Shown: in pieces, positions 33,613 through 41,467 of the stretch | Numbering within the stretch: the first letter of the stretch is position 1 | Layout of the letters: every line of letters starts with the position of its first letter | DNA from: Bradyrhizobium lablabi | GTDB lineage: Bacteria; Pseudomonadota; Alphaproteobacteria; Rhizobiales; Xanthobacteraceae | Direction of reading: 5' to 3' | Assembly: GCF_018129385.1 (NCBI RefSeq) | Contig: NZ_JAFCLN010000009.1 | Location: forward strand, 124,001-188,000 | Length of the DNA stretch: 64,000 nt | The notes under the pieces: model-generated | Database searches by the model: none | The model's input: the letters and a program-made list of their open reading frames with translations, nothing else | Told to the model about the DNA's origin: nothing | Program-made: the position numbers and the translations under genes

Positions 33613-34464
33613 ATGGATGGCGCACAGCAGCGCGACGGTGAGCAGGCACTGCTCTGGAACGGCTCCTCGGGCCGGGCCTGGATCGAGATGCAGGACGTGA
33701 TCGATACGATGTTCCGGCGGTTCGAGAATTTGCTGGCCGGGGCAGTTTCTGCTGCCGGCGCGAGCGAGGTGCTCGAGGTCGGCTGCGGCACGGGAGGCCT
33801 CACGCTTGCCATTGCGCGGCAGCTCGAAGCGGGAGGTCGCTGCACCGGCATCGACATTTCGGAAGCGATGATCGCGATGGCGCGCGAGCGTGCGGCGCGC
33901 GAAAGTGCGCGGGCGAGCTTCGTTTGCGCGGACGCGCAGGGCCACGTGTTCGATCGCGCAAGCTTTGACATGATCATTTCGCGTTTCGGCGTGATGTTCT
34001 TTGAAGATCCGGTCATGGCCTTCGCCAACCTCCGCCGCGCCACGCGAGTGGATGCGGAACTCCGGTTTGTCGCCTGGCGCGATGCCGCAGAGAATTCGTT
34101 CATGACGGCGGCTGAGCGCGCGGCGGCGCCGCTGCTGCCGAGCCTCCCGCCGCGACGGCCGGATGCGCCCGGGCAGTTCGGCTTCGCGGACCGCCACCGC
34201 GTCCGCGCCATCCTCGAGCAGGGCGGCTGGGCGGAGATCGATATCCGGCCGATCGACGTTGCCTGCAGCTTTGCCGAGAACGAACTGGTTCGCTATCTCA
34301 CCTGGCTCGGGCCGGTCGGCCGGGTGCTCCAGGATGCCGATGAGCAAACGCGCGCGCAGGTCGTCGACAAGGTTCGCGGCGCCTTCGATCCGTTTGTGGT
34401 GGGCGATGAGGTCAGCTTCACCGCGGCGTGCTGGATGGTTCGCGCGCGGGCGCCTGCCGGATGA
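33613..34464 (+). CDS. Class I SAM-dependent methyltransferase under MerR control
   Basis: The 283-residue product has the SAM motif VLEVGCGTGGLTLAIA (about residues 54-69), GIDISEAMIAMARERA and FDMIISRFGVMFFEDP, the last typical of UbiE-like methyltransferases. AAGGAG lies ahead of the ATG at 33613. The divergent MerR gene and its operator suggest induction by a small molecule or stress; a detoxifying methylation is a reasonable guess, but the substrate is unknown. Confidence 0.83.
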   Translation: MDGAQQRDGEQALLWNGSSGRAWIEMQDVIDTMFRRFENLLAGAVSAAGASEVLEVGCGTGGLTLAIARQLEAGGRCTGIDISEAMIAMARERAARESARASFVCADAQGHVFDRASFDMIISRFGVMFFEDPVMAFANLRRATRVDAELRFVAWRDAAENSFMTAAERAAAPLLPSLPPRRPDAPGQFGFADRHRVRAILEQGGWAEIDIRPIDVACSFAENELVRYLTWLGPVGRVLQDADEQTRAQVVDKVRGAFDPFVVGDEVSFTAACWMVRARAPAG

Positions 34465-34473
34465 GCTGCGGGG

Positions 34474-34968
34474 CTACGTTCCTCGCGCCCGCAACAGATC
34501 GTCCAGGTCCAGCCGCTTCGTGAACATCGCGAGCTTGCCGTCCGGGCTGCGCGGCCACTCGGCTTCCGGCCGGTCGCGATAGAGCTCGACGCCGTTTTCG
34601 TCGGGGTCACGCAAATACAGCGCTTCGCTGACGCCGTGGTCGCTGGCACCGTCGAGTGCAATGCCGGCGTTGATCACGCGATGCAGCGCATCGGCCAGCG
34701 CCGCGCGGGTCGGATAGAGGATCGCCGTGTGATACAGGCCAGTGGTACCGGGCGGCGGCGGATGGCCGCCCTTGCTTTCCCAGGTGTTGAGCCCGATGTG
34801 GTGATGATAGCCGCCGGCCGAAATGAACGCAGCGCCCGAGCCGAGCCGCTGCTGGAGCTCGAAGCCGAGCACGCCGCAATAGAAGCCGAGCGCGCGATCG
34901 AGATCGGCGACCTTCAGGTGCACATGCCCGATGCGGGTGCCGGCTATGACGGGCGGATTGTCAGTCAT
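34474..34968 (-). CDS. VOC-superfamily (glyoxalase/extradiol dioxygenase-like) protein
   Basis: The 164-residue product has one VOC domain of paired beta-alpha-beta-beta-beta units: IGHVHLKVADLDRALGFYCGVLGF, HHHIGLNTW, LYHTAILYP and LRDPDENGVELYRDRPE. Candidate metal ligands are H15 or H17, the His in LYHTAIL and the Glu in NGVELY. It is close to the glyoxalase/catechol-2,3-dioxygenase type of single-chain enzyme. It converges on the methyltransferase gene with only nine bases between. Reaction not assignable. Confidence 0.85.
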   Translation of the reverse strand: MTDNPPVIAGTRIGHVHLKVADLDRALGFYCGVLGFELQQRLGSGAAFISAGGYHHHIGLNTWESKGGHPPPPGTTGLYHTAILYPTRAALADALHRVINAGIALDGASDHGVSEALYLRDPDENGVELYRDRPEAEWPRSPDGKLAMFTKRLDLDDLLRARGT

Positions 34969-34991
34969 GATGCTTCCTTCGCGACTGTTTC

Positions 34992-35084
34992 CGGGTGAGG
35001 GGGTACAGGTCTATCGAGAGATCACGACTCGCGGAGGCAGCCCCTCACCCCAACCCTCTCCCCGTGAAGAACGGGGAGAGGGAG
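34992..35084. repeat. Fold-back repeat with CCCTCTCCCCGT..ACGGGGAGAGGG
   Basis: An inner hairpin CCCTCTCCCCGT / ACGGGGAGAGGG with a short loop lies at about 35054-35082, and GGGTGAGGGGG at about 34993-35003 can pair with CCCCTCACCCC at 35041-35051. It fills the gap between the VOC gene and the next leftward gene. Confidence 0.75.
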
Positions 35085-35103
35085 ACGTAAGCACCGTCCG
35101 CAA

Positions 35104-35649
35104 TTAGGCAAGGTCCGACACTTCTCCCTCCGGCAGTCCGAACTCAAAGGTGTTCAGCGTCATCGAGACCAGTGTGTAATAGCCGCACAGGCCGATCACC
35201 TCGACCACGCCGCGTTCGGTGAGAATCTTCACCGCTTCATCGTAAAGACCTTTCGACACGCCGCGGCCTTCGTGCAGCGATTTTGCGAGCTCATAGATCA
35301 TCTTGCCCCTGGGATCGTCGAAGGTGGGCGTGCGGCGGTCCCGGATATCGTCGATGATCTTGGGATCCATGCCGCCCTTCAGCGCGAGGCGCTTGTGGGC
35401 GAACCATTCGTAGTGCGAGGTGAAGTGCCGTGCGGTGACGAGGATGGCGATCTCGGAAAGCTTTGCCGGAAAGATGGTGTTGAAACGCATCACTTCGCCG
35501 AGGCGCGTGGCATGCCTGGCCATTTCCGGACTGTTGAGCCAGGCCATCATCGGCGCCGGCGGCGCGCCACGCTTGCCGGCAATCGCCTCGTCATAGGTTT
35601 CTTTTTGCTCGGCGTTCATTTCGCCTGGCGAAAGCAGTTTCAGCCGCAT
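35104..35649 (-). CDS. Carboxymuconolactone decarboxylase (AhpD-fold) family protein
   Basis: The 181-residue product starts MRLKLLSPGEMNAEQKETYDEAIAGKRG from the ATG at 35649, which follows GAGGAAA. The helical AhpD/CMD fold is seen in FNTIFPAKLSEIAILVTARHFTSHYEWFAHKRLALKGG, but the CxxC redox pair of true AhpD peroxidase partners is absent. Such proteins act as decarboxylases, or in fatty-acid and aromatic breakdown neighbourhoods with unknown chemistry. It is divergent from the acyl-CoA dehydrogenase pair. Confidence 0.82.
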   Translation of the reverse strand: MRLKLLSPGEMNAEQKETYDEAIAGKRGAPPAPMMAWLNSPEMARHATRLGEVMRFNTIFPAKLSEIAILVTARHFTSHYEWFAHKRLALKGGMDPKIIDDIRDRRTPTFDDPRGKMIYELAKSLHEGRGVSKGLYDEAVKILTERGVVEVIGLCGYYTLVSMTLNTFEFGLPEGEVSDLA

Positions 35650-35813
35650 GACCGTTTCCTCTTGTTTTTCAATCGTTACCGCAGCTAGCGAATACACCCC
35701 TTCGCAATCGATGGCCATCGCGTGGCATGCATGACGCACCCGATGAGATATTGAATTCCGCGATGCCGCGACTAAGGTCGATTCCAACCTGTCAAATCCG
35801 GATGGAAACGCCG

Positions 35814-36998
35814 ATGTCCGATCTCGAACAATTCCGAAAAGAGACCCGCGCCTGGCTGGAGGCGAACTGTCCGCCGGAAATGCGAAAGCCCGCCACCTCC
35901 GATGGCGATGTGTTCTGGGGCGGCCGCAACGCCAAATTCTCCTCGGAGCCGCAGCGCGTCTGGTTCGAGCGCATGCGCGACAAGGGCTGGACGGTGCCGG
36001 ACTGGCCGAAGGAATATGGCGGCGGCGGCCTCGATGGGGCCGAGCACAAGGTGCTGCGCGAGGAGATGGCCAGGATCGGCGCGCGCCCGCCGCTGTCGAG
36101 CTTTGGCATCTGGATGCTCGGTCCGGCGCTGCTCAAGTTCGGCAATGAGGCGCAGAAGAAGGAGCATCTGCCGAAGATCGCGGCAGGCCTGATCCGCTGG
36201 TGTCAGGGCTATTCCGAGCCGAATGCCGGCTCTGATCTTGCTTCACTTCAGACCCGCGCCGAAAGCGATGGCGACGACTATGTCATCAACGGCCAGAAAA
36301 TCTGGACGTCCTATGCCAACTACGCGGACTGGATCTTTTGCCTGGTGCGTACCGATCCTGCGGCGAAGAAGCATGATGGCATCAGCTTTATCCTGTTCGA
36401 CATGGCCTCCAAGGGCGTGTCCACAAAACCGATCCTGCTGATCTCGGGTTATTCGCCGTTCTGCGAAACCTTCTTCGACAATGTGCGCGTGCCGAAGTCG
36501 CATGTGGTCGGGCAGGTCAATCGCGGCTGGGATGTCGCAAAATATCTCTTGCAACACGAGCGCGCGATGATCTCGGGCATGGGCGAGCGCGGCGTCGGCC
36601 GGCCGCTCGGCCAGGTCGCCGCCGACTGGGTCGGCACCGACGAGCAGGGACGTCTCGACGATGCGATGCTGCGCAGCCAGATCACGGCCTTCGAGGTGGA
36701 TGAAGCGGCGCTGGCCGCGGCCGCCGAGCGCGCCGTTGACCTTGCCAAGGCCGGGCAATCGCATCCGGCGTTTTCCTCGGCGATGAAATATTACGGCACC
36801 GAGCTCAACAAGCGCCGCTACGAAATCCTGATGTCGGCCGGCGGCATCGACGCGCTCGAATGGGAGAGCGAACGCTCGCGCGGCGGCGCCCGCCCGCGCG
36901 CCTGGCTGCGCACCAAGGCCAATTCGATCGAAGGCGGCACCAGCGAGGTGATGCTCGGCATCGTCGCCAAGCGCATCCTCGATCTGCCGGGGGCGTAG
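35814..36998 (+). CDS. Acyl-CoA dehydrogenase, large-subunit type (PimC/FadE-like)
   Basis: The 394-residue flavoprotein begins MSDLEQFRKETRAWLEANCP (a METP extension from 35802 is possible) and has the acyl-CoA dehydrogenase motifs WCQGYSEPNAGSDLASLQTRAE (FAD/substrate) and IEGGTSEVMLGIVAKRILDLPGA. The extended N-terminal part with KYGGGGLDG is typical of subunits that form alpha2beta2 enzymes acting on dicarboxylyl- or steroid-CoA. The next gene encodes the partner subunit. Pimeloyl-CoA is one candidate substrate by family resemblance only. Confidence 0.85.
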   Translation: MSDLEQFRKETRAWLEANCPPEMRKPATSDGDVFWGGRNAKFSSEPQRVWFERMRDKGWTVPDWPKEYGGGGLDGAEHKVLREEMARIGARPPLSSFGIWMLGPALLKFGNEAQKKEHLPKIAAGLIRWCQGYSEPNAGSDLASLQTRAESDGDDYVINGQKIWTSYANYADWIFCLVRTDPAAKKHDGISFILFDMASKGVSTKPILLISGYSPFCETFFDNVRVPKSHVVGQVNRGWDVAKYLLQHERAMISGMGERGVGRPLGQVAADWVGTDEQGRLDDAMLRSQITAFEVDEAALAAAAERAVDLAKAGQSHPAFSSAMKYYGTELNKRRYEILMSAGGIDALEWESERSRGGARPRAWLRTKANSIEGGTSEVMLGIVAKRILDLPGA

Positions 36999-37015
36999 CC
37001 TCCAGTCTTACCACT

Positions 37016-37135
37016 CGTCGTCCCTGCGAAAGCAGGGACCCATAACCATCGCTGTTGAGTATTGAGTATGACGCCAGCTCCAGCTGTATATCGCGGCGCC
37101 GCGGCGTATGGGTCCCTGCTTTCGCAGGGACGACG
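37016..37135. repeat. Fold-back repeat, GTCGTCCCTGC family, copy 2
   Basis: Arms CGTCGTCCCTGCGAAAGCAG..ACCCATAACCA and GTATGGGTCCCTGC..CAGGGACGACG match copy 1 at 21411-21533 except for compensating changes inside the small arm hairpins (GCGAAAGC here, GCGAACGC there). It sits between the two acyl-CoA dehydrogenase genes. Confidence 0.88.
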
Positions 37136-37174
37136 AACCAACTCGTTTCATTTCTAGACCGGAACCATCCTCCC

Positions 37175-38314
37175 ATGGCACTCGTCCTCACCGAAGAACA
37201 ATCCATGCTGCGTGACAGCGCGCGCGGCCTCATCAGCGACAAGGCGCCGGTGTCGCATCTGCGGCACCTCCGCGACAGCAAGGACGCCACGGGCTTCTCG
37301 CGTGATCTCTGGAAAGAATTTTCCGAGATGGGATTTTCCGGACTGCTGGTGCCGGAGCAGTTCGGCGGCAGCGGGCTCGGTGCGGTCGAAGCCGGCATCG
37401 TGCTGGAGGAAATCGGCCGTACGCTGATGCCATCGCCATTCCTCGCCACCAGCGTGGTGGCGGCTTCCGCGCTGCTGCGCGGCGGCAGCGAGGCGCAGAA
37501 GTCGGAACACCTGCCGAAGATTGCGGCCGGTTCGCTGCTGGCGGCGCTCGCTGTTGACGAGGGCGCAAAGCATCGGCCGCTGAATACCAAAATGCAGGCG
37601 GTGCGTTCAGGTAATGGCTTCAAGCTGAATGGAGAGAAAGCGTTTGTGGTCGACGGCCACACCGCCGATCTCCTGATCGTCGCGGCCCGCACCGCGGGCT
37701 CTGCCGGTGAAGCCAGGGGGCTGACGCTGTTCCTGGTCAATCCAAAGACAAAGGGCCTCGCGACCGAGCGCACGATCATGGTCGATGCGCATAACGCAGC
37801 GCGCATCGTGTTCGACAATGTCGAGGTTGACGCGGACAGCGTGCTCGGCGAGGTCGATCAGGGCGGGGCGCTGCTGGAAGGCGTGCTCAATATCGGACGC
37901 GGCGCGGTCGCCTCGGAAATGGTGGGGCTGAGCGAAGAGGTGTTCGGCCGCACGGTGACCTATTTGAAAGAACGAAAGCAGTTCGGAAAGCTGATCGGCG
38001 AATTCCAGGCGCTACAGCACCGCGCCGCACAGCTCTATGTCGACATCGAGATCAGCCGCGCCGCCGTGCTGAAGGCGCTCCAGGCGCTCGATGCCGACAT
38101 CGGGAAGGCGGCTTCCGCTGTTGCGGTCGCCAAGGCGAAAGCCGGCACCACCGCAACGCGCGCCGTGCAGGAGGGCGTGCAGATGCATGGCGGCATGGGC
38201 ATGACCGACCAGTTCGACATCGGCTTCTTCATGAAGCGCGCGCGGGTGTGCGAGGAACTGTTCGGGGACTCCAATTTCCACGCCGACCAACTGGCGCGGT
38301 CGCGGAGTTATTGA
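37175..38314 (+). CDS. Acyl-CoA dehydrogenase, small-subunit type (PimD-like)
   Basis: The 379-residue product begins MALVLTEEQSMLRDSARGLI and ends with GVQMHGGMGMTDQFDIGFFMKRARVCEELFGD, the C-terminal motif of the divergent partner subunit in two-gene dehydrogenases. It should pair with the product of the gene before it; the two would share FAD and substrate sites. A repeat of about 120 bases separates the genes, so coupling is transcriptional at best. Electron acceptor presumably electron-transfer flavoprotein, not encoded here. Confidence 0.85.
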   Translation: MALVLTEEQSMLRDSARGLISDKAPVSHLRHLRDSKDATGFSRDLWKEFSEMGFSGLLVPEQFGGSGLGAVEAGIVLEEIGRTLMPSPFLATSVVAASALLRGGSEAQKSEHLPKIAAGSLLAALAVDEGAKHRPLNTKMQAVRSGNGFKLNGEKAFVVDGHTADLLIVAARTAGSAGEARGLTLFLVNPKTKGLATERTIMVDAHNAARIVFDNVEVDADSVLGEVDQGGALLEGVLNIGRGAVASEMVGLSEEVFGRTVTYLKERKQFGKLIGEFQALQHRAAQLYVDIEISRAAVLKALQALDADIGKAASAVAVAKAKAGTTATRAVQEGVQMHGGMGMTDQFDIGFFMKRARVCEELFGDSNFHADQLARSRSY

Positions 38315-38342
38315 GGCGCGCAGCCGCGGCCGCAAAACAACT

Positions 38343-38449
38343 CGTCATCGCCCGCGAAGGCGGGCGATCCAGTATTCCAGAGACGTTCGTTGTTGAATCG
38401 AGGGGCCGCGGCGTACTGGGTCCCCCGGTCAAGCCGGGGGACACGACCC
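38343..38449. repeat. Fold-back repeat with CGCCCGCGAAGGCGGGCG and CCCCCGG..CCGGGGG hairpins
   Basis: Two hairpins (CGTCATCGCCCGC..GCGGGCGATCCAGT and ACTGGGTCCCCCGG..CCGGGGGACACGAC) flank an AT-richer centre. The right hairpin resembles the in-frame element inside the ABC ATPase gene at 58268-58359. It lies between convergent genes and may terminate transcription. Confidence 0.75.
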
Positions 38450-38474
38450 TTGGCAACGCGGGCAGCGTGCGCCC

Positions 38475-39515
38475 TTAACGAATCGGCGGGGCGTACTGGA
38501 TGCCGCCGGCGCTCCAGAGCTGGTTCAGGCCGCGCGGGATTTGCAGCTTCGACTCGGCGCCGACGTTGCGGTCGTACATCTCGCCGTAATTGCCGACATG
38601 GCGGATGATGCGGGCGGCCCAGTCCTTTGGCAGGCCGACTACTTCGCCGTAATTGCCTTCGGTGCCGACCAGCCGCATCACGTCGGGCTTTTTCGATTTC
38701 AGCGCCTCGTCGATGTTCTTCGAAGTGATGCCGAGCTCCTCGGCGTTGATCATCGCGTACAGCGTCCACTTGACGATCATCATCCAGTCGTCGTCGCGCT
38801 GGCGCACCACCGGGGCAAGCGGCTCCTTGGAGATGACGTCGGGCAGGATGATGTGGTCGTTCGGCTTGGCGAGGTTGAGCCGCAGCGCATAGAGCTGCGA
38901 AACGTCGGCGGTGAAGGTGTCGCACTTGCCTTCGTTGTAGGCTTTGACCACGTCGTCCAGCTTGTTGAACTTCATCTCCTCGTACTTCATGTTGTTGGCC
39001 TTGAAGTAATCGGCGACATTGAGCTTGGTCGTCGTGGCTTCCTGTACGCAGATCTTGCTGCCGTTCAGGTCGAGCGCGGAATCGATCTTGCGGGAGGCCG
39101 GCACCATGAAGCCTTCGCCGTCATAATAGGCGACGGCCGGGAAATAGAGATCATAATTGGTTTCGCGCGACATGCTCCAGGTGGTGTTGCGCGAGAGGAT
39201 GTCGACTTTGCGGTTCTGCAATTCCCTGAAGCGCTCGTTGGCGTCGAGCGCGATGAATTTTGCCTTCTTCGGATCGTCGAAGATCGCGGCCGCCACCGCG
39301 CGGCAGAAGTCGACGTCGAAGCCGGTCCAGTTGCCCTTGTCGTCGGGGATCGAGAAGCCGGGCAGGCCGGCATTGACGCCGCACAACACCTCACCGCGCT
39401 TGACCGTGCGCTTCAGCGTCTTGGTGTCGTAGCGCTCGTAGGTGATTGCGGCAGCCGCGACCGCGATGGCCACGGCAAGCCCGATCAGCAGGCCGCCCGT
39501 GAATGTGCGCAACAT
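38475..39515 (-). CDS. AapJ-like general amino-acid ABC binding protein, no partner genes
   Basis: The 346-residue product has an N-terminal hydrophobic segment (MLRTFTGGLLIGLAVAIAVAAAAI) and the AapJ/BztA pattern VKRGEVLCGVNAGLPGFSIPDDKGNWTGFDVDFCRAVAAAIF, then VDILSRNTTWSMSRE and the C-terminal NYGEMYDRNVG..RGLNQLW. In rhizobia the family feeds the AapQMP permease. Those genes are not in the window, so this is an orphan component that either shares a distant permease or serves another purpose. Confidence 0.88.
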   Translation of the reverse strand: MLRTFTGGLLIGLAVAIAVAAAAITYERYDTKTLKRTVKRGEVLCGVNAGLPGFSIPDDKGNWTGFDVDFCRAVAAAIFDDPKKAKFIALDANERFRELQNRKVDILSRNTTWSMSRETNYDLYFPAVAYYDGEGFMVPASRKIDSALDLNGSKICVQEATTTKLNVADYFKANNMKYEEMKFNKLDDVVKAYNEGKCDTFTADVSQLYALRLNLAKPNDHIILPDVISKEPLAPVVRQRDDDWMMIVKWTLYAMINAEELGITSKNIDEALKSKKPDVMRLVGTEGNYGEVVGLPKDWAARIIRHVGNYGEMYDRNVGAESKLQIPRGLNQLWSAGGIQYAPPIR

Positions 39516-39572
39516 GATTGTCTCACCAAAATTCTTGAGGGAATGGATTAGCGTCGCAAGGGAGCCTTGCGG

Positions 39573-40166
39573 TTACAGCTCGGGCTTCTGCCGGATGATC
39601 ACCTTGGTGCCGACGGGCACGCGCTCGTAGAGATCGGCGACGTCGGCATTGACCAGGCGGAAGCAGCCGGACGACACGGCGGTGCCGATGGTGTCGGGCC
39701 GGTTGGTGCCGTGGATGCGGTAGACGGTGGTGCCGAGATACATCGCGCGGGCGCCGAGCGGATTGCCGGGGCCGCCGGCCATGAAGCGCGGCAAATAGGG
39801 CTGGCGCGCGATCATTTCCGGCGGCGGCGTCCAGTCCGGCCATTCCGCCTTGCGGGTGATGTTCACGAGGCCCTGCCACGTAAAACCTTCGCGGCCGACG
39901 CCGATGCCATAGCGAATGGCGCGGCCGTTGCCCTGCACCAGGTAAAGGTGGCGTTCCGCGGTGACGACAATGATGGTGCCGGGCGCTTCAGAGGTGCGGT
40001 AGTAAACCACCTGCTTGCGGAATTGCGGGTCGAGCTCGTAGCTGTCGTCGGCGACGAGCCCGGGTTCGTCCGCATCAGGCCGCTTTTGTGCCTGGCTTTG
40101 CGATGTCGAAAACACCAATCCAACCGCGGCAATCAACATCCAGGTCAGGTGACGAAACGTCGTCAT
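39573..40166 (-). CDS. L,D-transpeptidase (YkuD family)
   Basis: The 197-residue product has a signal peptide (to about residue 26) and a YkuD domain with the catalytic motif HGTN (H152) and SSGCFR (C168). It forms 3-3 crosslinks in peptidoglycan or attaches proteins to it in the periplasm. The insertion NITRKAEWPDWTPPPEMIARQPYLPRFMAGG is common in alphaproteobacterial members. It follows the amino-acid binding protein gene by 57 bases in the opposite reading order, with no functional link implied. Confidence 0.92.
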   Translation of the reverse strand: MTTFRHLTWMLIAAVGLVFSTSQSQAQKRPDADEPGLVADDSYELDPQFRKQVVYYRTSEAPGTIIVVTAERHLYLVQGNGRAIRYGIGVGREGFTWQGLVNITRKAEWPDWTPPPEMIARQPYLPRFMAGGPGNPLGARAMYLGTTVYRIHGTNRPDTIGTAVSSGCFRLVNADVADLYERVPVGTKVIIRQKPEL

Positions 40167-40328
40167 GCAAAGCTCTCCTTAAGGGCGTGCCGGCCAAATC
40201 AATTCGCGTCTGAGACCATCAAATCTCAGGGCTAGCATATGGCAAGTTCATGGCCAACCTGTTCTCTAGGCCACTGGAAAGTCATCGATTTTCAAGAAGC
40301 CAGTTCGCAGCCAGGCGTCGCAAAGCCG

Positions 40329-40460
40329 TCATTTCGGCGCGATCCAGAGCCGCAATCCATAGGAGATCAGCGTTACTGTGCCGACGCCCGCCAGCCAGAG
40401 CGCGGCAAACCAGAACAGGCGCTGCCACAGCGGCCGTGGATCGGGTGGCTGCGGCGTCAA
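40329..40460 (-). CDS. CydX-like small membrane subunit (DUF2474), 43 aa
   Basis: Directly after cydB a frame reads LTPQPPDPRPLWQRLFWFAAL, followed by WLAGVGTVTLISYGLRLWIA and PK. It is one transmembrane helix after a Pro-rich start, the layout of DUF2474 proteins that accompany cyanide-insensitive cytochrome bd oxidases. The only start is a TTG at 40460 that overlaps the cydB stop (TTGA at 40457-40460), implying translational coupling. It probably stabilises the oxidase, as CydX does. I recognised this gene by reading the strand; it is too small for most gene finders. Confidence 0.75.
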   Translation of the reverse strand: MTPQPPDPRPLWQRLFWFAALWLAGVGTVTLISYGLRLWIAPK

Positions 40461-41467
40461 TGGTAGCCGTGCTCCGCCTTCACCTTGCCGCGGAACACCC
40501 AATAGGCCCAGGCGGTATAGGCGAGGATCAACGGGATCAGGATCGCGACGCCGAACAGCATGAAGAGCTGGCTGTTCTCGGGCGAGGCCGCCTGCCAGAT
40601 CGTGATGCTCTGCGGCACGATATAGGGATACATGCTGATGCCGAGGCCGGCATAGGAAAGTGCGAACAGCGCCAGCGCCAGGAAGAACGGCTGGTAGTCA
40701 TATCTGTTGGCGAGGCTGCGCAGCAGCAGCACGGTGACACCAGCCACCGCTACCGGCACCGGCGCGGTCAGGATGATGTTGGGCCAGGTGAACCAGCGCT
40801 GCGTGTACTGCACGGCAAGGAAAGGCGTGGCAAGCGAGACCGCGCCGATCGCGCCCAGCATCGCGAACAGCAGCGCCCAGGAGAGGCCGTAGGCCCGGTC
40901 GCGCAGTTCGCCTTCGGTCTTCATCACGAGCCAGGTGGCTCCCAACAGCGCGTAGCCGATGACAAGTGCAATGCCGGTCAGGATGGAAAACGGCGTCAGC
41001 CAGTCCCACCAGCCGCCGGCATAGACCCGCTCGCTGACACGGATGCCCTGGAGGATCGCGCCGAGCGCAATGCCCTGCGCCAGCGCGGCCAGCAGCGAAC
41101 CGCCGGTAAAGGCGAGGTCCCAGCGATTTTGCTTGTTCCGCGTGGTGCGCCAGCGGAATTCGAAGGCGACGCCGCGGAACACGAGGCCAAGCAGCATCAC
41201 GATCATCGGCGTGTAGAGCGCCGGCATCAGCACGGCGTAGGCGAGCGGAAACGCCGCCATCATGCCGCCGCCGCCGAGCACCAGCCAGGTTTCGTTGCCG
41301 TCCCAGACCGGCGCGACACTGTTCATGATGACGTCGCGGTCTTCCTTCCGGGGAAACAGCGGGAAGAGGATGCCGAGGCCAAGATCAAAGCCGTCCATCA
41401 CGACATAGACGAACACGGCGAAGGCGATGATGAAGGCCCAGATGACGGGAAGGTCGATCGCGATCAT
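40457..41467 (-). CDS. cydB: Cytochrome bd-type quinol oxidase subunit II
   Basis: The 336-residue membrane protein has about eight to nine helices, including the conserved MDGFDLGLGILFPLF, WDGNETWLVLGGGGMMAAFP and FRGVAFEFRWR segments. It forms the non-haem subunit of the terminal oxidase in the inner membrane. Its start overlaps the cydA stop (ATGA at 41464-41467). Confidence 0.95.
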   Translation of the reverse strand: MIAIDLPVIWAFIIAFAVFVYVVMDGFDLGLGILFPLFPRKEDRDVIMNSVAPVWDGNETWLVLGGGGMMAAFPLAYAVLMPALYTPMIVMLLGLVFRGVAFEFRWRTTRNKQNRWDLAFTGGSLLAALAQGIALGAILQGIRVSERVYAGGWWDWLTPFSILTGIALVIGYALLGATWLVMKTEGELRDRAYGLSWALLFAMLGAIGAVSLATPFLAVQYTQRWFTWPNIILTAPVPVAVAGVTVLLLRSLANRYDYQPFFLALALFALSYAGLGISMYPYIVPQSITIWQAASPENSQLFMLFGVAILIPLILAYTAWAYWVFRGKVKAEHGYH

